From an uncultured Bacteroides sp. (GTDB lineage: Bacteria; Bacteroidota; Bacteroidia; Bacteroidales; Bacteroidaceae): a stretch of 64,000 nucleotides of DNA. Numbering within the stretch: position 1 is the first letter of the stretch; every line of letters begins with the position of its first letter. Below the pieces are notes generated by a model. It saw nothing but the letters and a program-made list of their open reading frames with translations. It did no database searches and had not been told where the DNA came from. Shown here one piece after another: positions 45,084 to 53,332 of the stretch. The translations under genes were made by a program, and so were the position numbers. The stretch lies in assembly GCF_905207245.1 (NCBI RefSeq), contig NZ_CAJLKP010000008.1, positions 57,695-121,694 of the forward strand, written 5' to 3'.

Positions 45084-45231
45084 ATAAATTCAGATTTATT
45101 TTTGCATAAGGTGCAGTCTACTTTGGTTTAAAGGGCATACTTTTCTTTGGATTGGAAAAAAGTCTCCTTAAAAAATAGGTTTATCGCTTTTTATTTCAGA
45201 TTTTTGCATGGTATTTAAATTTATATCCAGC

Positions 45232-46239
45232 ATGAAGAAGCTACTTCTCTTAATTTCCCTATGGCTCTGCGTTACAACGGTAGGTGCCCAGCAAAACGAA
45301 CGGAAACTGTATAGTGTTGCGTTTTACAATCTTGAAAACCTGTTCGATACGATTCATGATACAGGTAAGAATGACCTTGAGTTTTTGCCTTCCGGCAGTT
45401 ATGCATGGACGGCTGAGAAGTATGAGGCCAAGTTAAAGAACCTTGCCAAAGTATTGAGTGAGGTATCACGCGACAGGGTGCCCGAGGGGCCTGCCGTGAT
45501 TGGGGTGGCAGAAGCTGAAAATAACCGGGTATTGACGGACTTGGTAAGTCAGCCGGCTATTTCCAATTATAAATTCGTTCATTATGAAGGTCCGGACAAG
45601 CGGGGTATCGATTGTGCTTTGCTGTATGATCCGGAACAGTTCACTGTTACTAATTCCAAATTGGTGCTTTCCACTCCCTTTGAAGGCGACACGGTGCATT
45701 TGACGCGTGGTTTCCTTATTGTGGACGGACAGATGGCAGGTGAGCGTATCTGCTTTATTGTGAATCACTGGCCTTCCCGTGGTGCCAAGTCTCCGGTGCG
45801 TGTGCATGCTGCCAAACAGGTAAAGGCTCTGACAGACTCCTTGATGCGTGAAGATAAGAAGCTGAAACTGGTAGTTATGGGTGACATGAACGATGATCCT
45901 ATGGACGAAAGCATGGCGACATTGGGCGCACGCAAGTATGCGAAACAGGTGAAGAAGGGTGAGTTCTATAATCCCTGGTGGGAAACTCTTGAAGACAAAG
46001 GGGTGGGAACTCTGCTCTATCGTGGCAAGTGGAACCTGTTTGATCAGATTGTAATCTCCAAACCTCTGCTGAAAGCTAAAAAAGGCTTGAAGTACGATCA
46101 TAATGAGGTGTTCATCCGCGAGTATCTTTTTCAGCAGGACGGCAAGTATAAAGGTTCTCCGTTGCGTACCCATGGTGGTCGTGTATGGCTGAACGGCTAT
46201 AGCGATCATTTGCCTACTATTATCTATTTGAAAAAGTAG
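45232..46239 (+). CDS. Exported endonuclease/exonuclease/phosphatase-family protein
   Basis: 335 residues from ATG 45232, chosen because it gives a signal peptide (KKLLLLISLWLCVTTVGAQQ); an in-frame ATG at 45208 adds 8 residues. The EEP fold is shown by FYNLENLFDT (metal Asn/Glu), GVAEAENN, VNHWPSRG, VVMGDMNDDP and the final NGYSDHLP with the catalytic Asp-His pair. Members hydrolyse DNA, phospholipids or inositol phosphates. Export suggests a scavenging role in the periplasm. Substrate unknown. Confidence 0.9.
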   Translation: MKKLLLLISLWLCVTTVGAQQNERKLYSVAFYNLENLFDTIHDTGKNDLEFLPSGSYAWTAEKYEAKLKNLAKVLSEVSRDRVPEGPAVIGVAEAENNRVLTDLVSQPAISNYKFVHYEGPDKRGIDCALLYDPEQFTVTNSKLVLSTPFEGDTVHLTRGFLIVDGQMAGERICFIVNHWPSRGAKSPVRVHAAKQVKALTDSLMREDKKLKLVVMGDMNDDPMDESMATLGARKYAKQVKKGEFYNPWWETLEDKGVGTLLYRGKWNLFDQIVISKPLLKAKKGLKYDHNEVFIREYLFQQDGKYKGSPLRTHGGRVWLNGYSDHLPTIIYLKK

Positions 46240-46263
46240 TATATATAATAATGTGTAATGAGG

Positions 46264-46296
46264 ACCGGAAAGTTAAACTTGCTTTCCGGTTTTTTT
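46264..46296 (+). terminator. Terminator after the EEP-family gene
   Basis: accggaaag and ctttccggt pair over 9 bp around a 9-nt loop and are followed by six T. It is 25 bp after the stop. Confidence 0.9.
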
Positions 46297-46472
46297 GTTA
46301 TAGTAGGAGAAACGCAAAAGAGGCGGATGAGAACGACAGATGAAAAGAGTTTGTAATATAGAGATTACAATATTCTGTTAAAATCATCCAATAGCTTTAA
46401 AAGAGAATTGTTTTGACGGGTAGGAAGCGATAATTTATTCCCGACCTGTTCTTTCTTTTGGAAGATAATGAC

Positions 46473-46480
46473 TACTTTTG
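46473..46480 (+). promoter_or_regulatory. Putative -7 element of the aldolase promoter
   Basis: TACTTTTG fits TAnnTTTG, 40 bp before the aldolase ATG. The -33 element is weak (no TTTG at the right distance). Confidence 0.5.
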
Positions 46481-46519
46481 CGTAGAATTTTCATTCACTA
46501 ACAATAAACTTTAAACAAA

Positions 46520-47524
46520 ATGGTTAATTACAAAGATTTGGGTCTCGTAAATACAAGAGAAATGTTTGCGAAGGCTATCAAGGGTGGATATGCAATCCCT
46601 GCATTCAACTTCAACAACATGGAACAGATGCAGGCTATCATCAAAGCTGCAGTTGAGACAAAGTCTCCGGTAATCCTTCAGGTATCTAAGGGTGCCCGCC
46701 AGTATGCTAACGCTACATTATTGCGTTACATGGCTCAGGGTGCTGTGGAATATGCTAAAGAATTAGGTTGCGCACATCCGGAAATCGTTCTTCACCTTGA
46801 CCATGGAGATACTTTCGAGACTTGCAAAAGCTGTATCGACTCAGGTTTCTCTTCAGTTATGATCGATGGTTCTCATCTGCCTTACGAAGAAAACGTTGCT
46901 TTGACAAAGAAGGTAGTTGAATATGCTCATCAGTTTGATGTAACTGTAGAAGGCGAGCTTGGCGTTTTGGCTGGTGTAGAAGATGAAGTTTCTGCTGAAC
47001 ACCATACTTATACTGACCCTGAAGAAGTAATCGACTTTGCTACTCGCACAGGTTGTGACTCTTTGGCTATCTCAATCGGTACTTCTCATGGTGCTTACAA
47101 GTTCAAACCCGAACAGTGCCACGTTGATCCGGCTACAGGTCGCTTAGTTCCTCCTCCTTTGGCATTCGAAGTATTGGATGCTGTAATGGAGAAACTTCCG
47201 GGATTCCCCATCGTACTGCACGGATCTTCTTCAGTTCCTCAGGAAGAAGTTGAAACTATCAACAAATATGGTGGCAAGCTGGAAGCTGCTATCGGTATTC
47301 CTGAAGATGAACTGCGTAAAGCAGCTAAATCAGCAGTTTGCAAGATCAACATCGACTCAGACTCTCGTTTGGCTATGACTGCTGCAGTTCGCAAGGTATT
47401 TGCTGAAAAACCGGGAGAATTCGACCCTCGTAAGTATCTTGGTCCGGCTCGTGACAACATGGAAAAACTGTACATGCACAAAATTCTTAATGTGCTGGGT
47501 TCAGACAATAAATTGGCTGAATAA
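46520..47524 (+). CDS. fba: Class II fructose-bisphosphate aldolase
   Basis: 334 residues. It splits fructose-1,6-bisphosphate into DHAP and glyceraldehyde-3-phosphate using zinc. Key segments are YAIPAFNFNNMEQMQAI, the zinc and catalytic region VLHLDHGDTFE, VEGELGVLAGVEDEV, SIGTSHGAYKF and VLHGSSSVP for phosphate binding, and NIDSDSRLAMTAAVRK. Single-gene unit followed by a terminator. Confidence 0.98.
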   Translation: MVNYKDLGLVNTREMFAKAIKGGYAIPAFNFNNMEQMQAIIKAAVETKSPVILQVSKGARQYANATLLRYMAQGAVEYAKELGCAHPEIVLHLDHGDTFETCKSCIDSGFSSVMIDGSHLPYEENVALTKKVVEYAHQFDVTVEGELGVLAGVEDEVSAEHHTYTDPEEVIDFATRTGCDSLAISIGTSHGAYKFKPEQCHVDPATGRLVPPPLAFEVLDAVMEKLPGFPIVLHGSSSVPQEEVETINKYGGKLEAAIGIPEDELRKAAKSAVCKINIDSDSRLAMTAAVRKVFAEKPGEFDPRKYLGPARDNMEKLYMHKILNVLGSDNKLAE

Positions 47525-47550
47525 TCTACAAGTCTGTTAGAATATAAATG

Positions 47551-47585
47551 AAAGGCTGCTCTTGAAAAAGGGCAGCCTTTTTTAA
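47551..47585 (+). terminator. Terminator after fba
   Basis: aaaggctgc and gcagccttt pair around a 12-nt loop and run into a T-tract, 27 bp after the fba stop. Confidence 0.9.
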
Positions 47586-47589
47586 TACT

Positions 47590-47771
47590 CTTTGAGTAAT
47601 CAAGTCTGTTTTTTGCCGGAATATGCTAAATTCATCATAAATCAGGCATGTGCGTGCGGCATTTCTGAACTGCCCGTAGGCAACAGTCATTTCTCCTATG
47701 ATGAGGTCGAATAGAAAATGGTTCAGATATTTTATGTCGTTGTTGTGGTAATATATTTTCATGTCTCCCAA
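47590..47771 (-). pseudogene. Possible gene remnant (unrecognised)
   Basis: The leftward frame reads sensibly from ATG 47771 to about 47590 (KIYYHNNDIKYLNHFLFDL, EMTVAYGQFRNAARTCLIYDEF). It then runs through the fba terminator and stops at 47526, so the last 20 residues are unlikely to be original. The frame is also open upstream of the ATG (TFIQEVKEFCRVLG). It may be a truncated gene end. I do not recognise the family and chance cannot be excluded. Confidence 0.3.
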
Positions 47772-48072
47772 TACCCGGCAGAATTCTTTTACCTCCTGTA
47801 TGAAAGTTCTGCAAATATTAACCTAGGTATCTTTAGCTGGGAGAATTATGACGAGATAATCAATGTACTCGATTTTGTCTATGGATAGGAGAAAAATAGT
47901 GAATTTTAGGTATTAATAGATAAGTAATAATTTAAGTCAATAATAACTCCCCCATTAATAACTCTAATCAGTGTTTTTAAAGAATAATGGCTATGTTTTT
48001 TAAGAATGTTCTCCGCGTTTATTAACAGCGCAAAAACAGGTAATAAAATCCAAATTGAATATATATCAACAC
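47772..48072. other. Gap with no identifiable gene
   Basis: AT-rich, stop codons in all frames, no convincing start context. A strong hairpin with a T-run lies at its right end (48073-48110), so a small untranslated RNA running rightward is possible, but I find no full consensus promoter for it; tatcttta near 47827 is a near match. Confidence 0.35.
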
Positions 48073-48110
48073 AAAAGGCAGTAATCCTTGTGAGGAAATA
48101 CTGCCTTTTT
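48073..48110. terminator. Strong intergenic hairpin terminator
   Basis: aaaaggcagta and tactgcctttt form an 11-bp stem, extended inward by tcct/agga, followed by T-run on the plus strand and a shorter one on the minus strand. It does not follow any recognised gene on the plus strand. On the minus strand it would end the transcript of the small ORF at 48190-48354. Confidence 0.7.
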
Positions 48111-48189
48111 TATCTTTATATACTCGTTGTTATTTGGGATAGAAGTCCCCTGAATTGGCTATATTCAGCTTAAATAGTTTGGGAGTAAG

Positions 48190-48354
48190 CTAACGGTGAT
48201 TATATGGTTGGTATCTGGTTTTGTTGAAAATATTATCAGATTTATTCGCTTTATAATGATTTGTTGTAAGGATATTGCGGCACTCTTTGGAATAGAACGT
48301 TTCAGGAAACAGATTCCGGCAAACTCCGAGAAAAGAGAAGATAAGTTTTTCCAT
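48190..48354 (-). CDS. Small hypothetical protein, 54 residues
   Basis: ATG 48354 to TAG 48190. The product starts MEKLIFSFLGVCRNLFPETF, has two cysteines and a polar, basic C-terminal half. No family is recognised. Support comes from a good Bacteroides promoter 48 bp upstream on the same strand (48433-48402) and a hairpin 80 bp after the stop. It could instead be part of a noncoding RNA of about 320 nt. Confidence 0.4.
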   Translation of the reverse strand: MEKLIFSFLGVCRNLFPETFYSKECRNILTTNHYKANKSDNIFNKTRYQPYNHR

Positions 48355-48401
48355 TTGCTAAAGTTTTAGGTTTATATTAGATTTCTGCTCTTAAACTTCT
48401 A

Positions 48402-48433
48402 CAAAGATACTACATCAGAAAGGCGAAGTCAAG
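48402..48433 (-). promoter_or_regulatory. Promoter for the small leftward transcript
   Basis: On the minus strand CTTG (48433-48430), 20 bp and TATCTTTG (48409-48402) fit the Bacteroides consensus. The expected start is near 48395. Confidence 0.6.
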
Positions 48434-48646
48434 TGTTTCGGCTCCATTTTAAATCGTTTTTCTATTTATAGCGCTAATCTTTTGATTAATAGTGTTTTTC
48501 AATTCTGCCAAATCCTGCTATCGATTTATTTTCTTTTTTGTTTCTGTAAAAGTAGAGGAGAGGTAATTGAACAGGTGAAGTAACCACTAGGTTGAAAAAC
48601 TACCTATAGGTAGTGGCTTTACTACTTAGTGATAGTGAATGAACTA

Positions 48647-50242
48647 TCATACCATATCATCTCCCGTCTTCACCACAGCCACCTTCAGTGTCTTATGGAA
48701 TGGGATGAAAGCGGAAACTATTGCGATGACCAGAGCTGTGATTAACAAATACCCGATAATGGTTTTTATTCCCAACAATAAGCTTTGTTGTTGCAGGATG
48801 GTGTAGAGGCTATTGGTGGCTATCTGGCTGGCTTCGTTATATCCATGTCCCTGTGCCAATGCGTTGTTTAGCGCCTGAGTGTAGCGTGCTGAAGTCACTG
48901 GGTTAGTCAGTACCATGTTCTCCGAGAGGGTATTTATTCCCTTCATCTGCAAATGATAAAGTGCATTGCTGAAGAATGAGGCGGATATGGGGGGAGCCAG
49001 TACCGAGCGGAAAGAAATCAGGAAGAAAGCATTCGATAGCATCAGTTTAGGGTCTAAATCCTCTACTACATATACACCAAAAGCGATGAAGAGGCTCATC
49101 ATTGCCAGCCCGCGTAGGAATACCGGGAGGTAAAGCATCTCATAAGTAGAGTAGGGGGTGACGCCAAAATAGAGTATCGCCAAATAAATGACGTAGCAGA
49201 ACATTCCTCCTGAAATGAGGAAGCGGAACCGCCATCGTTGCCAACGGAACCACCAAAAACAAATGATGGCTCCCATTATAAAACCGGGTATGAGCAACAG
49301 GCTCAGTGAGTTGGCGTGTACGCTATCTACTTTGATAATACTGTTCAGATAGTTGGTGATCAGTGAACTGCTGGCACTGAAAAACATTACCAATACCATG
49401 AAAGTATATCCGATGATAGATTTATGATGGTGTAGAGGTTTTAGGCTGACATAGGGCTTTTCTTGTGTGTGCTGTCGCTGTACAAAGAGATAAATCAGCA
49501 ATGGAATGGCGAGAACATACACTTTAATTTTTGTGGAATCAAACCAGTCCAGCGTCTTCCCATAAGTAAATACATAAATGCTGAATAGTAATGCTGCTGC
49601 TATGATGAACATACTTCGTCCGTCTATATCCTTATATGGAATGCGCATAGGGCGCTTGGCATACCGGAAGAATAATAAGATGAAGATAATGGCAATGAGC
49701 ATCAGCAGAATGGTAAAATAGTACATATATTGCCATTCATAATAGTAGGCTAGTTGTGCCGTCAGCGCCATTGAAATCTGTCCGCCGGAAAAAACGATGG
49801 GATAGAAGTAGGCGTAGAATTCGCTACGTACATTCTTTGGGCTGAAGAACGGGCGAATCTGAATGATGAATTCCAGCATGATGAAAGCTTTCAGAAAGCC
49901 AATAAAGAAACTGCAAATAATCGTAATATCCATATTGCCGACCTGGGCACAGACGAAGCTGAGAATAATTTGTAGTAATAAATCGGTCAGCAGCAGAGTC
50001 TTTGGAGTGGCAATAGCACGTATTTTAGGAATAATGGGATAGGCTACCGCCATACCTGCCGCAGCGGCATAATATCCCATTGTGATGTCTTCGCTGAGTA
50101 TCCCGAGGGTGTTGCTGACCTCCAGCATACTGCCTGTATATGTTCCATTGAGCATAATGATGGGTAGCATCACTACAAACATAGTGACGACGCCCAACCA
50201 TTGCGGTACCCAAGGCCGCAGGGGGAGATTCAGTTTTACCAT
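48647..50242 (-). CDS. MFS efflux transporter (EmrB-like, DHA2)
   Basis: 531 residues with about 14 hydrophobic segments (for example LGVVTMFVVMLPIIMLNGTYTGSML, FIIAAALLFSIYVFTYG, TIIGYLLITALVIAIVSAFIPF). No signal peptide. Low similarity to classical EmrB motifs, but the gene is last in a marR-tolC-hlyD-MFS operon, the gene set of an EmrAB-TolC type pump. It would move drugs or other amphiphilic compounds over the inner membrane. Gap to hlyD is 12 bp. Confidence 0.9.
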   Translation of the reverse strand: MVKLNLPLRPWVPQWLGVVTMFVVMLPIIMLNGTYTGSMLEVSNTLGILSEDITMGYYAAAAGMAVAYPIIPKIRAIATPKTLLLTDLLLQIILSFVCAQVGNMDITIICSFFIGFLKAFIMLEFIIQIRPFFSPKNVRSEFYAYFYPIVFSGGQISMALTAQLAYYYEWQYMYYFTILLMLIAIIFILLFFRYAKRPMRIPYKDIDGRSMFIIAAALLFSIYVFTYGKTLDWFDSTKIKVYVLAIPLLIYLFVQRQHTQEKPYVSLKPLHHHKSIIGYTFMVLVMFFSASSSLITNYLNSIIKVDSVHANSLSLLLIPGFIMGAIICFWWFRWQRWRFRFLISGGMFCYVIYLAILYFGVTPYSTYEMLYLPVFLRGLAMMSLFIAFGVYVVEDLDPKLMLSNAFFLISFRSVLAPPISASFFSNALYHLQMKGINTLSENMVLTNPVTSARYTQALNNALAQGHGYNEASQIATNSLYTILQQQSLLLGIKTIIGYLLITALVIAIVSAFIPFHKTLKVAVVKTGDDMV

Positions 50243-50254
50243 CAGCGTATTTCT

Positions 50255-51322
50255 TTATTTTTTTAATGCTTCTGTTTCTACCATCATGCCTGCGCGGAGG
50301 TGTGCCATTTCTTCGGGAGTGGTGTCGTTCAGTTCAATACGTACAGGGATTCGCTGTTGCACTTTGACAAAGTTGCCTGCGGAATTGTCGGTGGGAACTA
50401 AAGCGTATTTTGAACCGGTAGCTTCGGATATTGCCGTCACGGTGCCATGAAAGATATGTCCTTGGAGGGCATCTACCTTGATGCGTACTTTCTGCCCGAT
50501 GTAGATGTGGGCAATTTGTGTTTCTTTATAGTTGGCGGTGATCCATTTGTCATTGCCCCGCACAAGATAGGAAATGGTTTGTCCTGCTTGCACGAATTGT
50601 CCCGGTTCGAGTGTGCGGCGGCCCATGTAGCCATCGTAAGGTGCGGTGATTATGGTATACGAAAGGTTGAGCTGTGCCATTTCCAGGTCTGCTTCTTTGC
50701 GGAGGATGTTTGCTTCGGCACCCGTAGACCTTTTGTTCGTTTCGGAGTATTGCGATTTGGCGGCTTCCTTTTGCTGCAACAGTGCCTGGTGGCGTGCCTT
50801 GGTAGCCTCGTAGTTCGCTTTCACCTGTTCGTATTGCTGCCGACTGACGGATTCTTCGGCAAGCAGATTGGCGTAGCGGCGGTAATCTTGTTCCTGTTGC
50901 CAGAGTTTTGCCTTGGTTTCTGCAATGTTGGCTTCTTGAATGGCTACATTGGTCTGCGAAGTCCGGATGCCGGAACTTAAAACTTCTTTAGCTCCTTGTG
51001 CATCCATCAGGGCGGCTTGTGCATCCTTAACTTTGATGCGGAATTCCCGGTCGTCGAGGATGAGGAGAGTGTCTCCTGCATGTACCGGTTGGTGCTCAGT
51101 GAAACGCACTTCCTTGATATATCCCGACACGCGGATATTTAGCGGGGCGATATATTGGTCTACCATTGCATCGTTGGTGATTTCGTAGTTGAAGTATTTC
51201 CAAAAATAATTGACGGTCCACGAAATGCCGGCCAATGCCAATAGGACGCAAACGGTGTTAAGGCTGATGTTCCTTATCTTTAGTCTTCTGAGTTGCTTAT
51301 GTTTCTTCTGTAAATCGGTCAT
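50255..51322 (-). CDS. HlyD/EmrA-family membrane-fusion adaptor
   Basis: 355 residues. One N-terminal membrane anchor (LNTVCVLLALAGISWTVNYFW) is followed by a lipoyl half-motif (IAPLNIRVSGYIKEVRFTEHQPVHAGDTLLILDD), a long alpha-hairpin coiled coil (about 85-200), the second lipoyl half (YTIITAPYDGYMGRRTLEPGQFVQAGQ) and a beta-barrel domain. It connects the MFS pump with the TolC channel in the periplasm. It lies 23 bp after the tolC-like gene. Confidence 0.95.
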   Translation of the reverse strand: MTDLQKKHKQLRRLKIRNISLNTVCVLLALAGISWTVNYFWKYFNYEITNDAMVDQYIAPLNIRVSGYIKEVRFTEHQPVHAGDTLLILDDREFRIKVKDAQAALMDAQGAKEVLSSGIRTSQTNVAIQEANIAETKAKLWQQEQDYRRYANLLAEESVSRQQYEQVKANYEATKARHQALLQQKEAAKSQYSETNKRSTGAEANILRKEADLEMAQLNLSYTIITAPYDGYMGRRTLEPGQFVQAGQTISYLVRGNDKWITANYKETQIAHIYIGQKVRIKVDALQGHIFHGTVTAISEATGSKYALVPTDNSAGNFVKVQQRIPVRIELNDTTPEEMAHLRAGMMVETEALKK

Positions 51323-51345
51323 GGGGTATAATTATAAATTAAAAA

Positions 51346-52671
51346 TTAAAGGGTACCGCAGGCGCGTTGCAGCTCATAATAGGTGTAGATGGTTTGGGTG
51401 CGGGCTACGGTGAGTTGCAGTTCGGCATCAAGACGTACGCTGCTTGCATCGAGCAGGTCGGTCAGGATAGAAAGTTGGTTTAAGTAACGGTTTTGTACAA
51501 TCCGGTAGTTCTCTTCTGCTTGCCGGACGGAGAGTTTGAGGGCTTCCACCCGCTCCATGGCTTCTTTGTGGCGGGTGTAGGCTGTTCGGATACAGATTCG
51601 GATGTCCTGCATCAATAGCTCTTCGGCATACTTCTGCAGTTGCACGCTCTGCCGGGCTTCGTGCATCTTATGCTTGTTCTGATAGAGAGAAGACAAATTG
51701 TAAGTGAGGCTGAGGCCGATATTCCAGTTATTGTTGTACAAGTCGGCCATTGTGCTGCTGAGCGGACGTGCCAGAGTATTACCTGCGTGCAATGAAAGAC
51801 TGGGGAGATAATCTGCTTTGGCGAGTTTTATATCATTCTCTACAAGAAGGTTTTGCTGTCGGGCTATCTGCATGCCGGGGTAGTTGTTGTATGCCAGTTG
51901 TACATAGGTATCATAGTCAAGCAGGTTGACGGCGGTATACAAGAGTGTGGTATCCGGGGTAATCAGCAACGATTCGTCCAGTCCTAATAAAATATCAAGC
52001 TGTTGTGAGGCGATGGCTATACTGTTTTCCGCTTCCTGATAGGCCAGGCGGTCATTGGTCAGTTGCAGTTCGCTACGGATTTCATCATTACGGGTGACGA
52101 TACCTTCACGCTTCATCCGGCGGATATCCTTCAGGCGATGTTCGGATTCTTCGATATTGCGCGACAGAACTTCCTGCTGCTTGTAATAACTGAAAAGCGT
52201 CATGTACTTTTGCAACAACACCAACTTGATTTCTGCTTCATTATCAGCACTGCTCAAAGCGGCTATTTGCTTTTGGAGTTTGGCTGCCCGTATTTTGCCT
52301 TGTAACTTGCCTCCTTGATAGAGCGGTTGTGTCAGGCTGATATTGTAATTCTGTGACCAGTCGGGTGTTTCGGGGTGTACCGGATGAGACATTCCCCGCT
52401 GAAAAATAATCGGTTGACCAATGATTCCCGCACTGGCACCGACTTGGATGTCCGGCAACAGGTTTGTGCGCGCCGACTTTTCCCGTTCACCTGAAATGAT
52501 TTCCTGCATTCTGGTCTTTTCAAGCTGTAGGCTGTTTTCCGTGCCCAAGCGGAAAAGTTCGTCTACCGATAACAAGCGGGTGGGTTGTTGGGCAACTGTC
52601 CACAGTGGAACTACAAAAAGAATATTGGCAAGCAATAAGCGGTGGATATTAAAACTGACTGAGTATCTCAT
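51346..52671 (-). CDS. TolC-family outer membrane efflux protein
   Basis: 441 residues with a signal peptide (LLLANILFVVPLWTVAQQ). Two homologous halves of long helices with TolC-type sequence are seen: NISLTQPLYQGGKLQGKIRAAK and NIGLSLTYNLSSLYQNKHKMHEARQ. It forms the trimeric exit duct for the pump. The start overlaps the marR coding end by 23 bp, indicating tight coupling. Confidence 0.95.
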   Translation of the reverse strand: MRYSVSFNIHRLLLANILFVVPLWTVAQQPTRLLSVDELFRLGTENSLQLEKTRMQEIISGEREKSARTNLLPDIQVGASAGIIGQPIIFQRGMSHPVHPETPDWSQNYNISLTQPLYQGGKLQGKIRAAKLQKQIAALSSADNEAEIKLVLLQKYMTLFSYYKQQEVLSRNIEESEHRLKDIRRMKREGIVTRNDEIRSELQLTNDRLAYQEAENSIAIASQQLDILLGLDESLLITPDTTLLYTAVNLLDYDTYVQLAYNNYPGMQIARQQNLLVENDIKLAKADYLPSLSLHAGNTLARPLSSTMADLYNNNWNIGLSLTYNLSSLYQNKHKMHEARQSVQLQKYAEELLMQDIRICIRTAYTRHKEAMERVEALKLSVRQAEENYRIVQNRYLNQLSILTDLLDASSVRLDAELQLTVARTQTIYTYYELQRACGTL

Positions 52672-53089
52672 AAAGCGTCTGTAATTGATTGGAACATGCG
52701 TTGAGGTTTTCTATTCCCATTTGTTTGCCTGTCTGGGTATAGAAGTCTTGGATTAACGGGCGAATCCGGTCGGATATTTCTTCTCCTGCGGGAGTGAGAT
52801 ATACAAGCCGGTTACGCCGGTCGGTAAGAGCTTCTTGACGCATTATCCAGCCTTTTTTTTCGAGATTTGCCATCAGATTGGTCATACAGGCTTTATCTTT
52901 GGCGGTTTTTTCGGCTAATATCTGCTGACTGACTCCTTGTTCCTGCCACAGGCAACTCAATATTTGCAGCATTTCGAAGGTTATATCTATACTATTGCGC
53001 TTCAAAACACGTTGCAGGGCTTGGCGGAATGCCATGCGGGTCTTTAGCATTTGGAATATCAGCGCACGTGATGAGTTGTAATTCTCCAT
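52649..53089 (-). CDS. MarR-family transcriptional regulator
   Basis: 146 residues from ATG 53089. The upstream ATG 53122 overlaps the -7 promoter element, so it cannot be the start. The winged helix-turn-helix lies at about residues 40-105: ITFEMLQILSCLWQEQGVSQQILAEKTAKDKACMTNLMANLEKKGWI and DRRNRLVYLTPAGEE, with the DxRxR wing. It probably represses the efflux operon it heads and is released by an exported compound. A perfect palindrome overlaps its own promoter (listed separately). Confidence 0.95.
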   Translation of the reverse strand: MENYNSSRALIFQMLKTRMAFRQALQRVLKRNSIDITFEMLQILSCLWQEQGVSQQILAEKTAKDKACMTNLMANLEKKGWIMRQEALTDRRNRLVYLTPAGEEISDRIRPLIQDFYTQTGKQMGIENLNACSNQLQTLYEILSQF

Positions 53090-53119
53090 TGTTGTGTTCT
53101 TTAATTTCTTTTTCGAGTG

Positions 53120-53152
53120 CAAAGGTAGAGCTTTTTAATTGAATTAGTCAAA
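53120..53152 (-). promoter_or_regulatory. Promoter of the marR efflux operon
   Basis: On the minus strand TTTG (53152-53149), 21 bp and TACCTTTG (53127-53120) match the Bacteroides consensus. It fixes the marR start at 53089. Confidence 0.8.
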
Positions 53153-53164
53153 TGTTTGACTAAT
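53143..53164. promoter_or_regulatory. Perfect palindrome, likely MarR operator
   Basis: ATTAGTCAAA-TG-TTTGACTAAT is a perfect 10-bp inverted repeat with a 2-bp centre that covers the -33 element of the marR operon promoter. Size and symmetry fit a MarR dimer site, so autorepression is likely. Confidence 0.75.
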
Positions 53165-53276
53165 ATTTATGGCGAAGACTTGAAAGACTCCGACCGTGTC
53201 GGCCACTGTTCTTTCGGTAAGATAAAAAAAATGAAAAGGTTTTTGAAGAATTCTTACTGGATTAATAAAATTTTAT

Positions 53277-53284
53277 TAGTTTTG
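53277..53284 (+). promoter_or_regulatory. Putative -7 element of the TPR/AraC regulator gene
   Basis: TAGTTTTG fits TAnnTTTG, 48 bp before ATG 53333. No TTTG is seen at 19-21 bp, so basal activity may be low. Confidence 0.4.
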
Positions 53285-53332
53285 TGAATGCTTATTTATT
53301 TATAAAAAAGGAATTTGGGGAGTAAAAAAGAG

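Noticed and set aside
47985..48170. Rightward ORF of about 56 codons starting at MFSAFINSAK
   Set aside because: It runs through the strong hairpin at 48073-48110, has no promoter or Shine-Dalgarno and no recognisable sequence.
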